Shown here one piece after another: positions 22,722-37,158 of a stretch of 64,000 nt of DNA. The notes beneath the pieces are model-generated. The model saw nothing but the letters and a program-made list of their open reading frames with translations. It had not been told where the DNA came from and did no database searches. Numbering within the stretch: position 1 is the stretch's first letter; the number at the start of each line of letters is the position of its first letter. Both the position numbers and the translations under genes were made by a program. This DNA comes from Pelobates cultripes (taxonomy: Eukaryota > Chordata > Amphibia > Anura > Pelobatidae), in assembly GCA_933207985.1 (NCBI GenBank), contig OW240917.1:247665189-247729188 (forward strand). Direction: 5' to 3'.

Positions 22722-25700
22722 GTAAGTAATTTCAGTCTATTATCTCCTCCTCTGTATCTTCTAGAATGCTTATAGTTGCTTCTGCAGGGTGTGAGCACAT
22801 AAAGGGTATATTGATGTGTTTTATTGCTGCTCCCATCCGTATACAGCTAGGTGTGGTGACTGTCAGTGCTGTACCAGTCTTTATAAACCAGGTCCCTGTG
22901 TCAGTGTGTCTCTGTTCCACATCAAACTGGGTCTTGGAGGTTATTCTGATCCAGTCTGTATAATGCTAGGTGTGGTGCCTGTCTTGGTGTTGCCCTGGTT
23001 TGTATAAAGATAGGTGTGGTGCTTCCTTGGTCTGTATAACGCTAGGTGTGGTGCCTGTCTTGATGCTGCTTGGTCTGTATAACGCCAAGTGTGGGTGTCT
23101 GTCTTGGTGGTGCCCTGGTTTGTATAAAGCTAGGTGTGGTGCCTGTCTTGTTGCTGCCCAGGTTTGTATAAAGCTAGGTGTGGTGCCTGTCTTGATGCTG
23201 CTTGGTCTGTATAACGCCAAGTGTGGGTGTCTGTCTTGGTGGTGCCCTGGTTTGTATAAAGCTAGGTGTGGTGCCTGTCTTGGTGCTGCCCTGGTCTGTA
23301 TAAAGCTAGGTGTGGTGCCTGTCTTGTTGCTGCCCAGGTTTGTATAAAGCTAGGTGTGGTGCCTGTCTTGTTGCTGCCCAGGTTTGTATAAAGCTAGGTG
23401 TGGTGCTGCCCTGGTTTATACAATGCTAGGTGTGGTGCCTGTCTTGGTGATGCCTGGTCTATATAACGCTAGGTGTGGTGCCTGTGTTGGTGCTGCCCTG
23501 ATTTATATAACCCTAGATGTGGTGCATGTCTTGGTGCTGCCCTGGTTTATATAACGCTAGGTGTGGTGCCTGTCTTGGTGCTGCCTGCTCTGTATAAAGC
23601 TAATTGTAGTGCCTGTCTTGGTGCTGCCTTGGTCTGTATAACGCTAGGTGTGGTGCCTGTCTTGGTGCTGCCTTGGTCTGTATAAAGCTAGGTGTGGTGC
23701 CTGTCTTGGTGCTGCCTGCTCTGTATAACGCTAGGTGTGGTGCCTGTCTTGGTGCTGCCCTGGTTTATATAACGCTAGGTGTGGTGCCTGTCTTGGTGCT
23801 GCCCTGGTCTGTATAACGCTAGGTGTGGTGCCTGTCTTGGTGCTGCCTGCTCTGTATAAAGCTAATTGTAGTGCCTGTCTTGGTGCTGCCTTGGTCTGTA
23901 TAAAGCGGAGTCTGTCACCTGTTCTTACCGTCTCTCCATTTCCCCATAGTGTGCGTTGGGTCATAATGACCTTGCTGATCACTGGACTGACTGTTTCCAT
24001 GGAGATTCAGAAGCTTCTCCTGGATTGTTCAGCCATTAAGAGTAATATGGGCAGAGCAAGTTAGGAAACATCTTCCCTAGGATCTTGTTAAGATAAACCA
24101 TTAAAATCCTTGGATTATGCCGTTATCCAGGGCTGCGCAGGGTTTAGTGGGTGTGCAGGATGCCTGGAGTTGGTCGTCTGAGGTCACTACACAGATCCAT
24201 CTAAATACTCCCTCTTCTGCTAATTATCTTCCAATTTACTGGAGAGTAAACCAGCCCTGTGTCCTGAGACTGATCTGTCCCCAATTACCGTTCCTATCGT
24301 CCCAGCTTGCTAATCTCCCACCTGCCAGCAATTCTCGCTGCTGTGCAGTGGGTGCTAGAAACACTAATATTTTATAGTGGGTGTAAACAGATGAACCTTT
24401 AAATCCTCAAACCGTGGATTTTACAGCAAAGAAATCAATTCTCAAACTGTTGAGATAATCTCTTCCATGATGCTTTGCCAGCCCAAGGCACAGGTTTACA
24501 TTAAATTCATTCTGTCCTCCTGCCTCACTCCATCGTAGATTATTATGATTTGATAAGTGTCATTTCCTGACTTCAAACATCACTTCCCAAGTGCTTATTT
24601 TACAGCTGAACTTGCTAAGAGGAACTAACTTGCTTTATATGAAAATGTGTGTACAATAGGATACGCAATTGTGAACTGTGTATAATGGGTAAATGTCGCT
24701 GAAGAAGTTATAAATATTTAATGTATCCAGAACACCGCAATGGTATTATTTAGTATTGGTTTAGGGTTAGTAGGCTTTTACCAGCACTTAGCTATACATG
24801 TCCAAGTGTTGCAGTAATTAAAATGACAGCAGGTACAGCTCAAAATTAAAACCCCAGATTGCATTATTACCCTTTTCAGAGGGGCCACATGTATAGAGAT
24901 TTCCGCAACACCCCACATTCAAAAACCTGCTCGGAGTAAACTGACACGGGTACAGGCCAAGAGCCCACTTAGTGGCACTGAACCGTGCAAGGAAACTGTG
25001 CAAAGTGGGTCAGGATACATGTCACAGCACACACAGCTACAATAAAACAAATTCTGAAACATAAGTTCATATTCCTGCAAATGTGGTATACGTACCACAA
25101 AGGATGCTACATTGGTGAAACCCACTAAAGTGACATTTTAGGATTACTAAACAACCTTCTGTTTATATGTGCTATCAGAATAAAGCTCATCAGCTTTTCT
25201 GCAAATCAGCTTTTCCTGTGATCCTCTTGTACAACCGTTGTCATTGCACTTTCTTTGCAATTTTTGCAAACTTTACATTATCGATTCACCATTGGAGACC
25301 CTGGTGGGGTTAAAGAGGCATTGAACAGTCTATGGTAAATGTAGCACTGGTTTGTAGTTTTGCAGGAGTTAACCTTTTGAGTGCCAGAGGCAATTCAAGG
25401 ATTTAAATCCAATTATTATTTTAATGGGAGGATGAAATCCTTGGAGATAACACCAGCACTGCCTGTGGGCCAGTGAGAATTTTTATAGAGAACAGGAAGA
25501 ACAAGGAAACACAAATACAGATGATTGGTACTGTCTACAACTCTGTAAAAAGAAAAGATTTTTACTGGCATTGGATGGGTGCACTACTTCTATGATTAGC
25601 GTTGTCTATCTGTGTTTCTTAAAGTCTATACCTATAATGAAAAAATAAACTTGCCTTAAAGGAACAATATAGCGTTGGGAAAACAAACCTCTATTCCGAA

Positions 25701-28700
25701 CGCTATAATGTTCTGTTGCCTATCTAGATGTCACACCCCCACATGTGAGACTACGAAAGGTATTACTTACCTCTAAGCCCTCGCCACGCTGCTCTCCTCC
25801 ACCTCTTTGGTCGAGCTTATTAGTGCTGAGGATCTTAGCCAAACCAATGCTGCCACGTAGGGAAGCATTGGGAGGATGGTGCGTGGCAAAACACTGCGCC
25901 AATCAAATGCTGCTTTCGGAAACGGCATTAGAACTGTAACAGAGTTTTAAATTAATATAACATAGTTTTAGTTATGGAAGAGGAAGAATTTCTTGTGTCT
26001 GTCAAGAAGTCTAGCACCTGAGGCATGATAAACCTGAAATGTAAACATTGCCGTTCTGAAAGAGGCTTGGCACTGCAGCCAGACCACGTCATTGAGATGG
26101 AGTCCTTTATAACTCGTCCCATATTTATTGAATGCATTATATCTTACAAAGGCACATGATATATTCAATATAGAGATTTTAAGATGTACTCCCCTCCTGC
26201 GTTGCCATCTTCAGATCTTTGTGCGTGTTACTCTTTGTCGTCCTCCGCTCTTTCTCCTTTCTGCTCTGATTTACCAAGTTTGGGGACGTCTCCTGAAAGC
26301 AGGGCAAACCTCCTATGTGATACTGACACGCTGGCATCTCAATGCAGAAGGACCGCCTGTGGGAGGTCTTTTCTGCTCTCCCTGGTCAATCAAATCGTCG
26401 GCATAGAATCTGTGCCAAAGATTTGTGACTGAGAAAGACCTACTTCTGTATAGTTGAAATTTCATGCTCTTTCGAAAGATCTTAAGTAGTTTGGGGCACG
26501 ACCATACCCTTTTAAGGCCATGTTAGAAGAATTCTTCAACGCCGCTATAGGAAAGCTTGAATATTCCATCTTACAGTTTGCAGTTATGGGGTTTATTCAC
26601 ATAACCCCACACCACAGAGTGACCTTGCTTTACAGTTTGAAGGTTAAGATTAGTGTCTGCATGAGAGATGTCACCGGCCAGAGGTCACATGGATGGTGGG
26701 AGGGGGAGCCTGCATGGGATGTGCACATGAATTGGCTATTGACACGGCTTGTTTAAAAGAGGTAGAGAAAGTGCTTACACAAAGAATAGTATTAAAACAT
26801 CTACCAGAGCAGTTACATTTTGTACTGGGACCCTCCTGTTCCTAGCTAGAACACCCAGTATACAGCAGTAGCAGCAATAGAGGCTGTGCCAATCTGTCTA
26901 TACCTCCCAGGATTATGGTGGTAGGGGCTGTACCTACTTTATAACTCTAAGGATTATGGTGTCAGGATCTGTACCTACTATATAACTCACAGGATCAGGC
27001 TGCTAGGGCTCGCCTGTATATCCCTACAGTAGAAGATTACCCACCTGTATATAACTCCCAGGAATGTTGGGGTATTTTCCCATCTCAGTATAATATTTCT
27101 CCATGCTATGTATACAGACAGCATAATGTGCTATAGACTATGTATATTTAAGCTAGTTTAAGCAGGATCCTCATCAACCTATTGTTACTGTAACATGTTG
27201 TAATGGTCTCATTTATTGTAAAATTTCCCCCTTTTTATATTGTAAAACGCTGCGGAATAAATTGGCGCTTTATAAATACCAAAAATAATAATAATATTGG
27301 ATACAGACAGGGTGTAATGTGCAAAGACTGTGTAATATGCTGCAGCTGTTGCCATGCAATATGTACAGACATGACGCGATGTTCTGCAGGCTGTCTCCAT
27401 GCCCTGTGTGCAGACAGTACGAGATGTCACAGACTGTGTCCATGCTATGTATACAGATAGTGTGCCATGCTGCAGGCTATCCTCATGCTGTGTGTACGGC
27501 CCGTGCAATCTGCTGCAGACTGTGTGTATAGGACAGTGTGATGTGCTGCAGACTTTCTCCATTCTGTGTAGGCATGGTGCAATGTGCTGCAGCCTTTCCA
27601 TACCTTATGCACAGAAAGCATGCTGCAAACATTGTCTATGTTATGTATACAGACAGCGTGATGTGCTGCAGGTATGTATGCTCTGTACACTGATGGTACT
27701 AAGTGCTGTGTGTCTCCAAACTATGTGTACATAGAATGCGATGTGCTGCAGACATCTCCCCATAGAAGGTTTGGGTTTAATGCTCAGTGTTGTGTTTTCC
27801 CCACCCTGCATTCCTATTTCCCCAGGCAGCTTGCTGCCCTCCTCCCTTTCTCCTCCACCCCCTCTTCTCTTTCCCTATGGTAACAGCAGTGTCTGAGCTT
27901 TTTTTTAACCCTTCAGTCCTCTGGGATCCGTTACACACCTGAAAGACCTCAAATCCCACTGTTTCATTCCCTTCCTGCAAAACACAGGATCAGATTGTCA
28001 GCCCTGGAGCCAAATATTCACCTTTACATCTGTCTGCACCATTCAGGTTTATTCTAGTTAAAATGACCGTTGGTCTTTTTGGTTCCAGAGAGGGTATTTT
28101 CTAAACCCCTAATATAAACAACCTCCACAACCAAAACTATTCACCTTGCCCCTCTTAAGCATTGCTTTGAGGAGCAGTTTCTGTAATCTGGGTCTGTTAA
28201 AACTTTGAACTCTGATCCATTTTTAGTCTCGCATAAAGGAGCACCCTGTACAGCTGGTGGTTATCCTAAATCTGTCCAGTGTCGAGTCCTCAATAATCTT
28301 ACCATGTACAGCTGTCGGGCTGTTCCAAATATTGATTCTCACAGGGAACTGATCAGTCAAATCCATGCAGTAAGCAGACGGCTTGGGCTTGATGTATTGA
28401 TAAACCTGGCAGCGTGACGTGGGCAAGAGTAAACACACCATGCCCACTGTATTATGGAATTCTAACATATTCTTAGTTATGTGTCTAACACCTCCGGGTG
28501 AGTAACACTTTCTAAACCCACTTAGCATGGAAACGGTTAAAGAGGCAACACTTGGTTACTGACAGTGTGTCAGAACCAGACACACAAGTGAATGTTAGGG
28601 ACATTTTTGTCTTTTTTTTTTTTCTAGGTAAAAGTCTAGTCTGTGGGCCATTCTATGGGGTAACGCACAGATATAATAAGTATGGGTTTATCTATCTTAT

Positions 28701-31700
28701 CAGGACTGTCTTAAATTACAAAGATCACCGTATTATATATTATCCATTAAAGATTTAAAAAGTTTGCGTTTATGGGTCAGATTTCACATCCCCGATGTAA
28801 TTTAATAAATCTCTCTTTGCATTGTTGTTTCAAAGTGCCTTAAACCTTTGGGAGGTTGTGTTCGAACTAGTTAGATGGTCCCGGGCCTCCTTTGCATTAA
28901 TCCTGTGGCCACCTTTATGTTAATCAGAAGTTTGTACAGGTGATCAATCACAATGTTTATAAAGAGAGAAAATAGTACCCAAAGATACAAGTAAGTGTAT
29001 AGAGGTTTACTCACTAAATGGTGACTTGGATTAAATTAAAAAACTAAATTGGAAAGTTTAGACCGAATTAGCTAATTTTCTAAATATTCTTCAACTCTAC
29101 TGTAGTCACAGCCTGGCTGTTTTATTTCAGTATTTAGTTCTCCTGAATAAGCGTTAAACGAACAGATCCTGAAGTTCCTTACTGCTATAGTAAAAATACT
29201 TAGAAATCAGACTGTTGTCCTTTTTCCTTTTAGAAGTTTGTTTTGTAAGTGGGCTTGTCTGAAAGGCTTGCAATCTAATGACTATTAGCTGCAGGTTTTT
29301 GAACAGTGACACATAACCATCTATATCACTATGTCTTGTTTGAATAGAATCCATTCAGTGCAGGTTAGCGATGTATCGTATATCATAACACTAAATTATG
29401 CGATGTGTTTCTGGGTGTATTCAGCACAGGTTATATTATGGTTTCCTGGTTTAATTAGCAGTGACACAAGGTGTTGTGGTTGGTAAAGTTTGAATATGTG
29501 GTCTTTTTTAATGGCTGTCCCTGTGCTGACAATACCCAATCTGCCCACTTATTTGCAATATTACCCTGCCTGTGAATTTCTCTCCCCCCCAACCTTCCCC
29601 CTTCAGCTTGGTAATTGGCTACAGATAATATCCTTCCTCCCGGCAGTCTCGCAGGTCACAGAATGAGGAGGATTGTGGGTATAAGAGGAAGTCATGGGAT
29701 CTGTGGCTTGTAATTAGGAGTTAGAACAATCCTATTTGTGAATAATTATCCTAGCTTTCACGATCAATGCTACGCTTAAAATAAAGCTCTGATACCCCCA
29801 GCAGGACGCACATGTGACTCCATTCCTGCCTGGTCAATATAGCCCATATCTGCCATATTTTACAGCCCTTAGTATAGCCTCCTTCCTCCTTCACCATCAA
29901 AGTAATAATTAAGGTGTGTGTGTTTAAATATTATACTAATATAGTATATTGCAGGATCTGTCACCAGGATGTACATTGAACTGGGCAGCCTGACATTGAT
30001 GGGTGTTGCACTCCCAGGCAGTGGCGCCTGTCTTTAATATTTTCCCCTCCTGTTGCTCATAGGTCATCTCTTTCCCCTGCATTTAAATATGTCAGTAAAG
30101 AAACCTGGAGAGAATTAATGGGACTCCCATCAATCTAGGGAAGCCAAGCATGTCCCCAATTCTGCGCGATGAAAGAAGTCTGTGTGGTGCTGCATTAAAA
30201 GGACACTACAGACCCCTAAACCACTTTAGCTTATTTATTGAAGTGCTTTATTTGTGAAGTGTCCTCTTTTATTTTTTTAACACAAAAAGTACAGATTTCA
30301 ATGGCAATTGCCACTTTTATACATTAACCTTGTTACAACTCCCTGGCTGTCAATCAGACAACCAGTCCTGTTATTTCCTGGTTTGGTCAGTTCAGTGGAG
30401 CTAAACGCAAGAGGCAGCAATTGCCCAGAGCACCTGCCTTGCAAAGACTTCTCATTGAGCTGCATCGGGAAGTTTGTGATTGGACAGTCACAGAAAGTCT
30501 GGGCGGGGATAGATGGGGAGGTATTATAAAGGCTGCAGACAAGATTTTAGATGTACCCCCAATTAAAAAATGCATGGATGTTTTTTGGGGGGTATAGCTA
30601 CTAAGCAATTTTGCAGTGGAGTGTTCCTTTAACCCCTTAAGGACACATGACATGTCATGATTCCGTTTTATTCCAGAAGTTTGGTCCTTAAAGGGGTTAA
30701 TGGCAGGGCACCACCTCTGGTATTCCACGTATTGTGGGACATCATTCAGTACTCTTAATAAATGAATTTAATTGGTGTTAAATGTAATGCTAATAGACCT
30801 TCTGACCTGCAGTCCTTGGGTTTATTAATGCCTTCATAACCCATTAATGCGTATATAACCCAGATTACTAGCCCATTGCCAGTTAATGTAGGCCAACCCG
30901 CCTGTGCCACAGTGTTTATCCCAGTGTTTATGCTGCCTTCATACAAAGATGCCACACTGAACAGCGTGGGGCTTACTCTGTGACACACAGTGGGTTAAAT
31001 CCTAAGGATCTGCCACTGTCTCCTGTGGCCCTGGGCTTCTGGAAGGGCCGTTGCTTAGCTACAGCCTGTGATGTCACCCTATCTGAAGGGATAGGGGATG
31101 TGGAGCTAGTCCCCTCTGACCTGGCCTGCCCCTCCCCTCCCTGGGATAATACTGTCTGTGTGGGTGTGTTAGCTCAGGTGTCTGTCCCAATTACAGCTGG
31201 GAAGCAGGGAGAGGATTTAGGGAGGAGGGTTCGGATTTCTATTCCTGTTTTCTTGTTCTGCGGTTTTCCCTTTTTATTTTTTTATTTTTTAAATTCGTGT
31301 TTTATTGAGTTTTCAATGTAACAGCGTGGGGGGATTTCCCTTTTTATTTTGTGTACACAGCACCCTGTTATGCAAACAGGCTCGTCCTTCGCAGATTTAT
31401 ACAAGGTTGTAGGGTTTCTGTGCTAAATGGTGGATTATGGTGAATTAAAAGCAAAATTACAATATGTAGGCCAAATGGTGGATTTGGAAAATAATTCTCT
31501 AATTTGGCAATAGTCACAGTTTGGCTAATCTAACCAGAATTTGCATATCCACTTTCAGCTCACCACATTTCACTGTTTAGTGAATAAACCCTTTGGTTAC
31601 CCTCTAGATAGATGTATCAAGACATGTCTAATAGTAACAGATGTGTATTGCTGGAAGAGCCTGAATTGTTTTGTTTTTCGCTGCCCCTTTCCCTGGAGCA

Positions 31701-34700
31701 CAGCGGGTTTAATATGACTCATTACTGTCCCTCTCTATCAGGGGGTGGGTGGCAGGTCATAATCTGGTGACTGTCGGCTCCTCCTCCCTGGGTCTTATTA
31801 ATCCTCAAGGTAAGGGTTATTTGGTGACCCAAGAACGATAAATAGCCACCACTAGCACAAATGTCCTCCGACTCATCCAGCTACCACAACTCTTCCATCT
31901 CCCACAATAAACAGCATTTGTACTGTTTATTCACACACTCTCATTCTATATCATTGATCAAAATAAGCAGTAATACCCATTTGTACCACCTTTCCCCCGC
32001 CAAATACTTCTTTAAAAATAAAAAGTCAGATTACACAGATCTCTCTGCAAAAAAAAAAAGTACAAACTAGATGATTGCCCAGAATGCTTTGTAAAGAATA
32101 GACTTATTTCAGAGGAGAATCATGCTAGCAGATTATCCAAAATGCTTTGCAACAATCAGTTCTGTTGCAAAGGTCATACCCACTAGCAGATTACCCCGAA
32201 ATCCATAGGCCATTTAGGCCATCATCCATTTGTAGCTAACTTTTTAATTTTTTTTGGTGTGTCAAGCCAAAACATTTAGTGCAGCCCACAAGTTTAATGA
32301 GGTTTGATATATTATTAAACATTTCTATAGGTTAAGAGTACATCAAGAAAACTACAGTAACATGGTGTTTATTAACATTTATACAGAGGCATCATTTTAG
32401 TTCAGGTAGAATCCTCAAATCAACACAGTAACCTCTACATAGCACTTTTTATGATTTTCCTTTTTTTTAATTCTCCTCTATACAAATGTGCTCCACCTGA
32501 GTAGGTTGGCAATGCATCATGGGAGTTTGTTGAACATCAGCATGTTGGGTGCCTGTGCTGCATACATTAGATATACTACACGTACAATTCCCAGGTTCTG
32601 CTTTCAAGCCATGTTAGTAAAGTCGCTTAATCCACTAATTGGCTTTATTTTTTATTTTAATTCTTGGTTAGTGTTACGCCCTGAGTCGTCCTTCCCTCCC
32701 CCTTTCCCCCTTCCTATTATTGTTTCACCTCCTTTTGTTCCTGCTCTCGATTGTTCTGCCAGAAAATAGCTTTGAGGCACTCCAGAGGTTATGTTACCTA
32801 AATATATATACATATAAACTTAACAAGATCTGGGGCCTCAGAGGGAACCTTCCTCTTTGTGATTGTAGTTGTCCTAATTATATTGTCTGACTGGTTAGAA
32901 TCCTAGAATTCCCATTACAGATCTGAGCCCCATACGACTTGTTAACCCTCTCATCATTTCAAACAAACCATTCTCTTGTAATGCCCTGAGGGAAGATCAA
33001 CTCATTACAGGACTCCTGTAGCTAAGAAAAAAAGTAAATTGCAATTATTTATATAGTGCCAACGTATTCTGCAACGCTGTACTGTAAGTAAACAAGACAA
33101 ACCTGTTTGTAATACTGGAACAGAAGGTGAAGAAGGTCAAAGGAATTATCTTCCAGGCTGAGTGTTTTTTTTTTTTTGTTTTTTGTTTTTTTTGTTTTTT
33201 ATTGACAACAGGAAGTTGCTTTAAATAAACTTATGCCCTTCATATTTTTATTTTTTTTAAATGTATTCTTATCTGCTTCAAAGTAATTGGTTGTGAACTG
33301 TTTTGTTTATGGGAAAATGACCTGAAAATGACCTACTCACTACAATAAAGTGATAGCAGTGTCTGGGACCACAGTCACTTTTTACAGCAGTCTCCAAACA
33401 CTCCTGTGGTAGTATGGCCAACTCGCACATAACGTCAGGGGGTCACCATTCCACCTCTCTCAGATTCACCTATACTCAACTTTGTACGGCCTGTCTGTAA
33501 AACCAACGGCTCCATGAATCTTGTTCTTCATGTGGTCACTATGAGCTGGATTTCATTTGTGTCTCTGAAACCAACAATGCACTTTTAAAAAAAATTTCTG
33601 CTGAAATGCAATTTAGTGACTACACATTGTACACTAGTGGTTACTACACCAGTGTTAATGGTTTCTAATGATTAGCGATTTGCCATGTGCTAATAAACTC
33701 AAAGACGACCAACATCAACAGCACAAATCATACTTGGCATCCACAAGACTGCAAGAAGAACCCTCTGGGAGAGGAAAAATAAGCCCAGCTATGGTCTAAG
33801 GAACTCTCCAATACCCCAGCCTGTACACGGCCTATCCACCGGCTCCATAGTGTGGATTTCCTTTGTACCAAGTCCTGTTTCTATCTATCTACACACACCC
33901 GTTAGACTAGATCAGTAGTATTAATCCCAGAGAGCAGAAGTAGGGATTCAGCACATCACACTGAGCACCCTATTGCACATTCTCACTATTCTAATATGTT
34001 GGGGCTGTGACATCATATGTGGGCCACAGGGATGGGGCCCAAAATGTTATATATTGCCGCTTATTATATGGCACAAACAATGGGAGGAGGAGTGAAGGTC
34101 ATGTGTCTTTCCTGGTGATAGGCATTCTATGGCCCCTCTGGTTATATGGGGAGCCTGGGTAACTCCAACAGTCATTTTAATATTAAGTATGTCTCTCAGT
34201 GCTGTGCGTTGTCTCTCTCTGCTGGAGCTCTGAAATGGTTAGTTTAGTCCGTGTTTGACAGGTTACACAAGTATCTGAAGGGTTTTGGCCTCATTCAATA
34301 GGCTTTAGTAGCATAGAGCATAATCATGCACATAATTTTTTTTGTTTTGCGTTCTGGAACTGCTCTCTTTTGCTTGCACTGGGATTTCAAAGTACTGACT
34401 ACTTTGTCTCACATACACGTCAGATGATAACTGAACATAGCGGAACATTTCTCACAAAGTACGGTATACGCATGCACAAGAACATCTGTGGAGGATCTTG
34501 TGGTCCTGCTTGACTTTCCATGCAAGAGGACGATATATAATAAAACTGTATTTGGCTAGAGGCCATACCTTATATATGTTTATTATTGTCCGATGTTAAG
34601 TATATATGTGAGGACAGTGCTCTTTCTTATAGCATTTACTAAAATAAATAAATTCCCAGTTATTTCATCATCATCGTCTTTCCTCCTTATGATCACATTT

Positions 34701-36864
34701 TTTCCATTCTAGGTACATTTATTTAATACATAATGGCTCAGATCCATTTCTAGACTCGGCCCAAGATCCAAATAAATTGCCTCCGTGCATGGTGTTTCTT
34801 GATTCTTTAAATGGGTCTGTTCTATAATTCATCATGATGTGTTTCTCTCTGGACCTAGTGTTATCTACTGGCTCATACCAACATGTACATATTTTCCATA
34901 GCACACTCTATCTTTAGAACTATTCCATGCGTAACACCATTTGTACACGTTTTAGTATACTAAACCTGTGTTGTTTTCTGAGACTTTTTGAGCCTCTGCA
35001 TTCCTCTGAGTGTATCTCTGTTTACATACCTTTATTGTGGCATTCCATAAAGAAGTTTGGGAATCTGCCTCCCCAGCTCTACAAATCTCTGTTCCACTTA
35101 ACACTTTCTTTCCTTGTCCTCAGGTGATGATGTAACGGTGATCGAGCCAGGCAGTTCTGATAGTCGGGAGGAGCGGGTAGACCTCTATTCACAAGGCGAA
35201 GAGTCTTTACAGGGTGGTGAGGCCACTTACATGACTCATACTCTTGGGCTGGAGAAAGATGATACCCACCAGCAAATCACCAGTGTAACCAACCTGCGGA
35301 GTGCCCTGCTGAGTAAGAACAGCTTACTCTCCTTAAAAGCCGATGTCCTCGGAGAGGAAAGTTCTCTTCTGTTTGAATACCTGCCCAAAGGTACCCACTC
35401 ACTCTCTCGTAAGTTCTTCTCTTCTTCCTCTGTCTTTTCCATAACCCACTATGATGAAAACTGCATATCACTCATGTTTATTATAAAAATTTCTTCCATG
35501 CTCCACAACCTTTTTAAAAGACAAACTGTCCACTGACAGAATCCAGATCCTGTAATGGCCTAACCGCACACTTCCAGGATCTGGAACCTGAGTCAATCTA
35601 ACACTGCACTGCCAGGATCTGGATCCAAAGGCAGTCTAACCCTGCACTGCCAGGATCTGGATCCAGAGGCAGTCTAACCCTGCACTGCCAGGATCTGGAA
35701 CCAGAGTCCATCTAACCCTGCACTGCCAGGATCTGGAACCAGAGTCAGTCTAACCCTGCACTGCCAGGATCTGGAACCAGAGTCCGAATAACCCTGCACT
35801 GCCAGGATCTGGAACCAGAGTCCGTCTATCCCTGCACTGCCAGGATCTGGAACCAGAGTCCGCCTAACCCTGCACTGCCAGGATCTGGAACCAGAGTCCG
35901 TCTAACCCTGCACTGCCAGTCCAGTAAGGCGACTTAGAAAAGGATTCCTATGCTTGGCCAGCATTTATAAATTAAATGTGTAAATCTAGCTGTGTATTTC
36001 AATTCTAGCCATGTGTCGAGGGAATGGCTAAAGTGCGGAGTCACCGTGGATATAATCAGGTTTACTGCTTATATGTAAATAATAATGGAGAATCATTTTT
36101 GGTGAAATGCAAGTGAAATAATTATTAGATCTAAATTCACTCCGTAACACAGAGCACATTAAATGTATTATGTACAACTTGTTTTACTCATAACATTGTA
36201 GTAGTAGTATTATTATTGTTGCCATTTATATAGCGCCAACAGATTCTGTAGCGCTTGTATCATGTACTTTCTCTTCATTTATCATTATTATTTGAACATA
36301 CACACTGTATAGTTACTTCAAGCAAGTAAATATTTACTAATATAATGTGTCTAAAAAATAGTTGAAGGGATCTCCATGCACTGTCTATGGCATTTATTCT
36401 CTCCTGCTTTTTTGCTGTCTACATTCTTGGAAGAAGGTAAAAAAACCTCTTTCCACCCATTTCTTTTGCCTCCTGATCGGGGGTGTGGGACTTTAAGTGT
36501 AACTAGGGGGGGAATCCTCAGGCATTCCCTACCCATTTCTTCAAACTATGTGCGGTGGGATAAAGAGAAATACAAATGTCAAAATCGGGTTATATTTTGA
36601 AGTTACTGTAGATATTTTGTTTTCTTTTCTTCAAGGTTAAGGGTTATTTTGGTGCTAGCCTGACAAGGCATGTAAGCAAAGGAGAGAATTTAGGCTGTAA
36701 ACTCTCTGTGACAGACTCTTTAGTGAGTTTAGAGTACGTTCAGCTACTTAGTCCTTATATAACATAGCCCCGTCTACCCACTATAATACATGGCCCACTC
36801 TCTCCCTTCTCGCCACTATAATACATGGCCAACTCTTTCCCTCTCTTCTCCCTGCTATATACAT

Positions 36865-36908
<44 letters not shown>

Positions 36909-36995
36909 CTCGCTATAATACATGGCCCACTCTCTCCCTTCTCCCCACTATAATACATGGCCCACTCTCTCTCCTACGCTATAATACATGTGTGT

Positions 36996-37038
<43 letters not shown>

Positions 37039-37119
37039 CACTATAATACATGGCCCACTCTCTCCCTTCTCCCCACTATAATACATGGCCCACTCTCTCT
37101 CCTACGCTATAATACATGT

Positions 37120-37158
<39 letters not shown>

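Larger units (their letters stand above)
22722..35123 (+). other. ZBTB46 intron between coding exons 1 and 2 (12.4 kb)
   Basis: A phase-1 intron, GTAAGTAATT to TTTCCTTGTCCTCAG. It contains the 44-bp minisatellite (22840-23906), a T2 fragment near 25656, a decayed minisatellite with a LINE tail inside it (27100-27760), a T2 element (30195-30632), a short miniature element (30629-30700) and a LINE tail near 33030. In 23907-25655, 25951-27099, 27761-30194, 30701-33029 and 33086-35123 I see AT-rich DNA only. A weak hAT-like fragment (CATCATGGGAGTTTGTTG) lies near 32514. Confidence 0.9.

Noticed and set aside
22233..22775. 180-codon + frame over the ZBTB46 exon
   Set aside because: Shadow frame of the BTB/linker exon; codon usage and similarity support the other frame.
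22970..24064. Several 60-125-codon frames on both strands
   Set aside because: They are translations of the 44-bp minisatellite and end at unit variants.
35535..35925. CRISPR-like regular 38-bp repeats
   Set aside because: Copies are directly adjacent with no unique spacers, in a vertebrate intron. It is a minisatellite.
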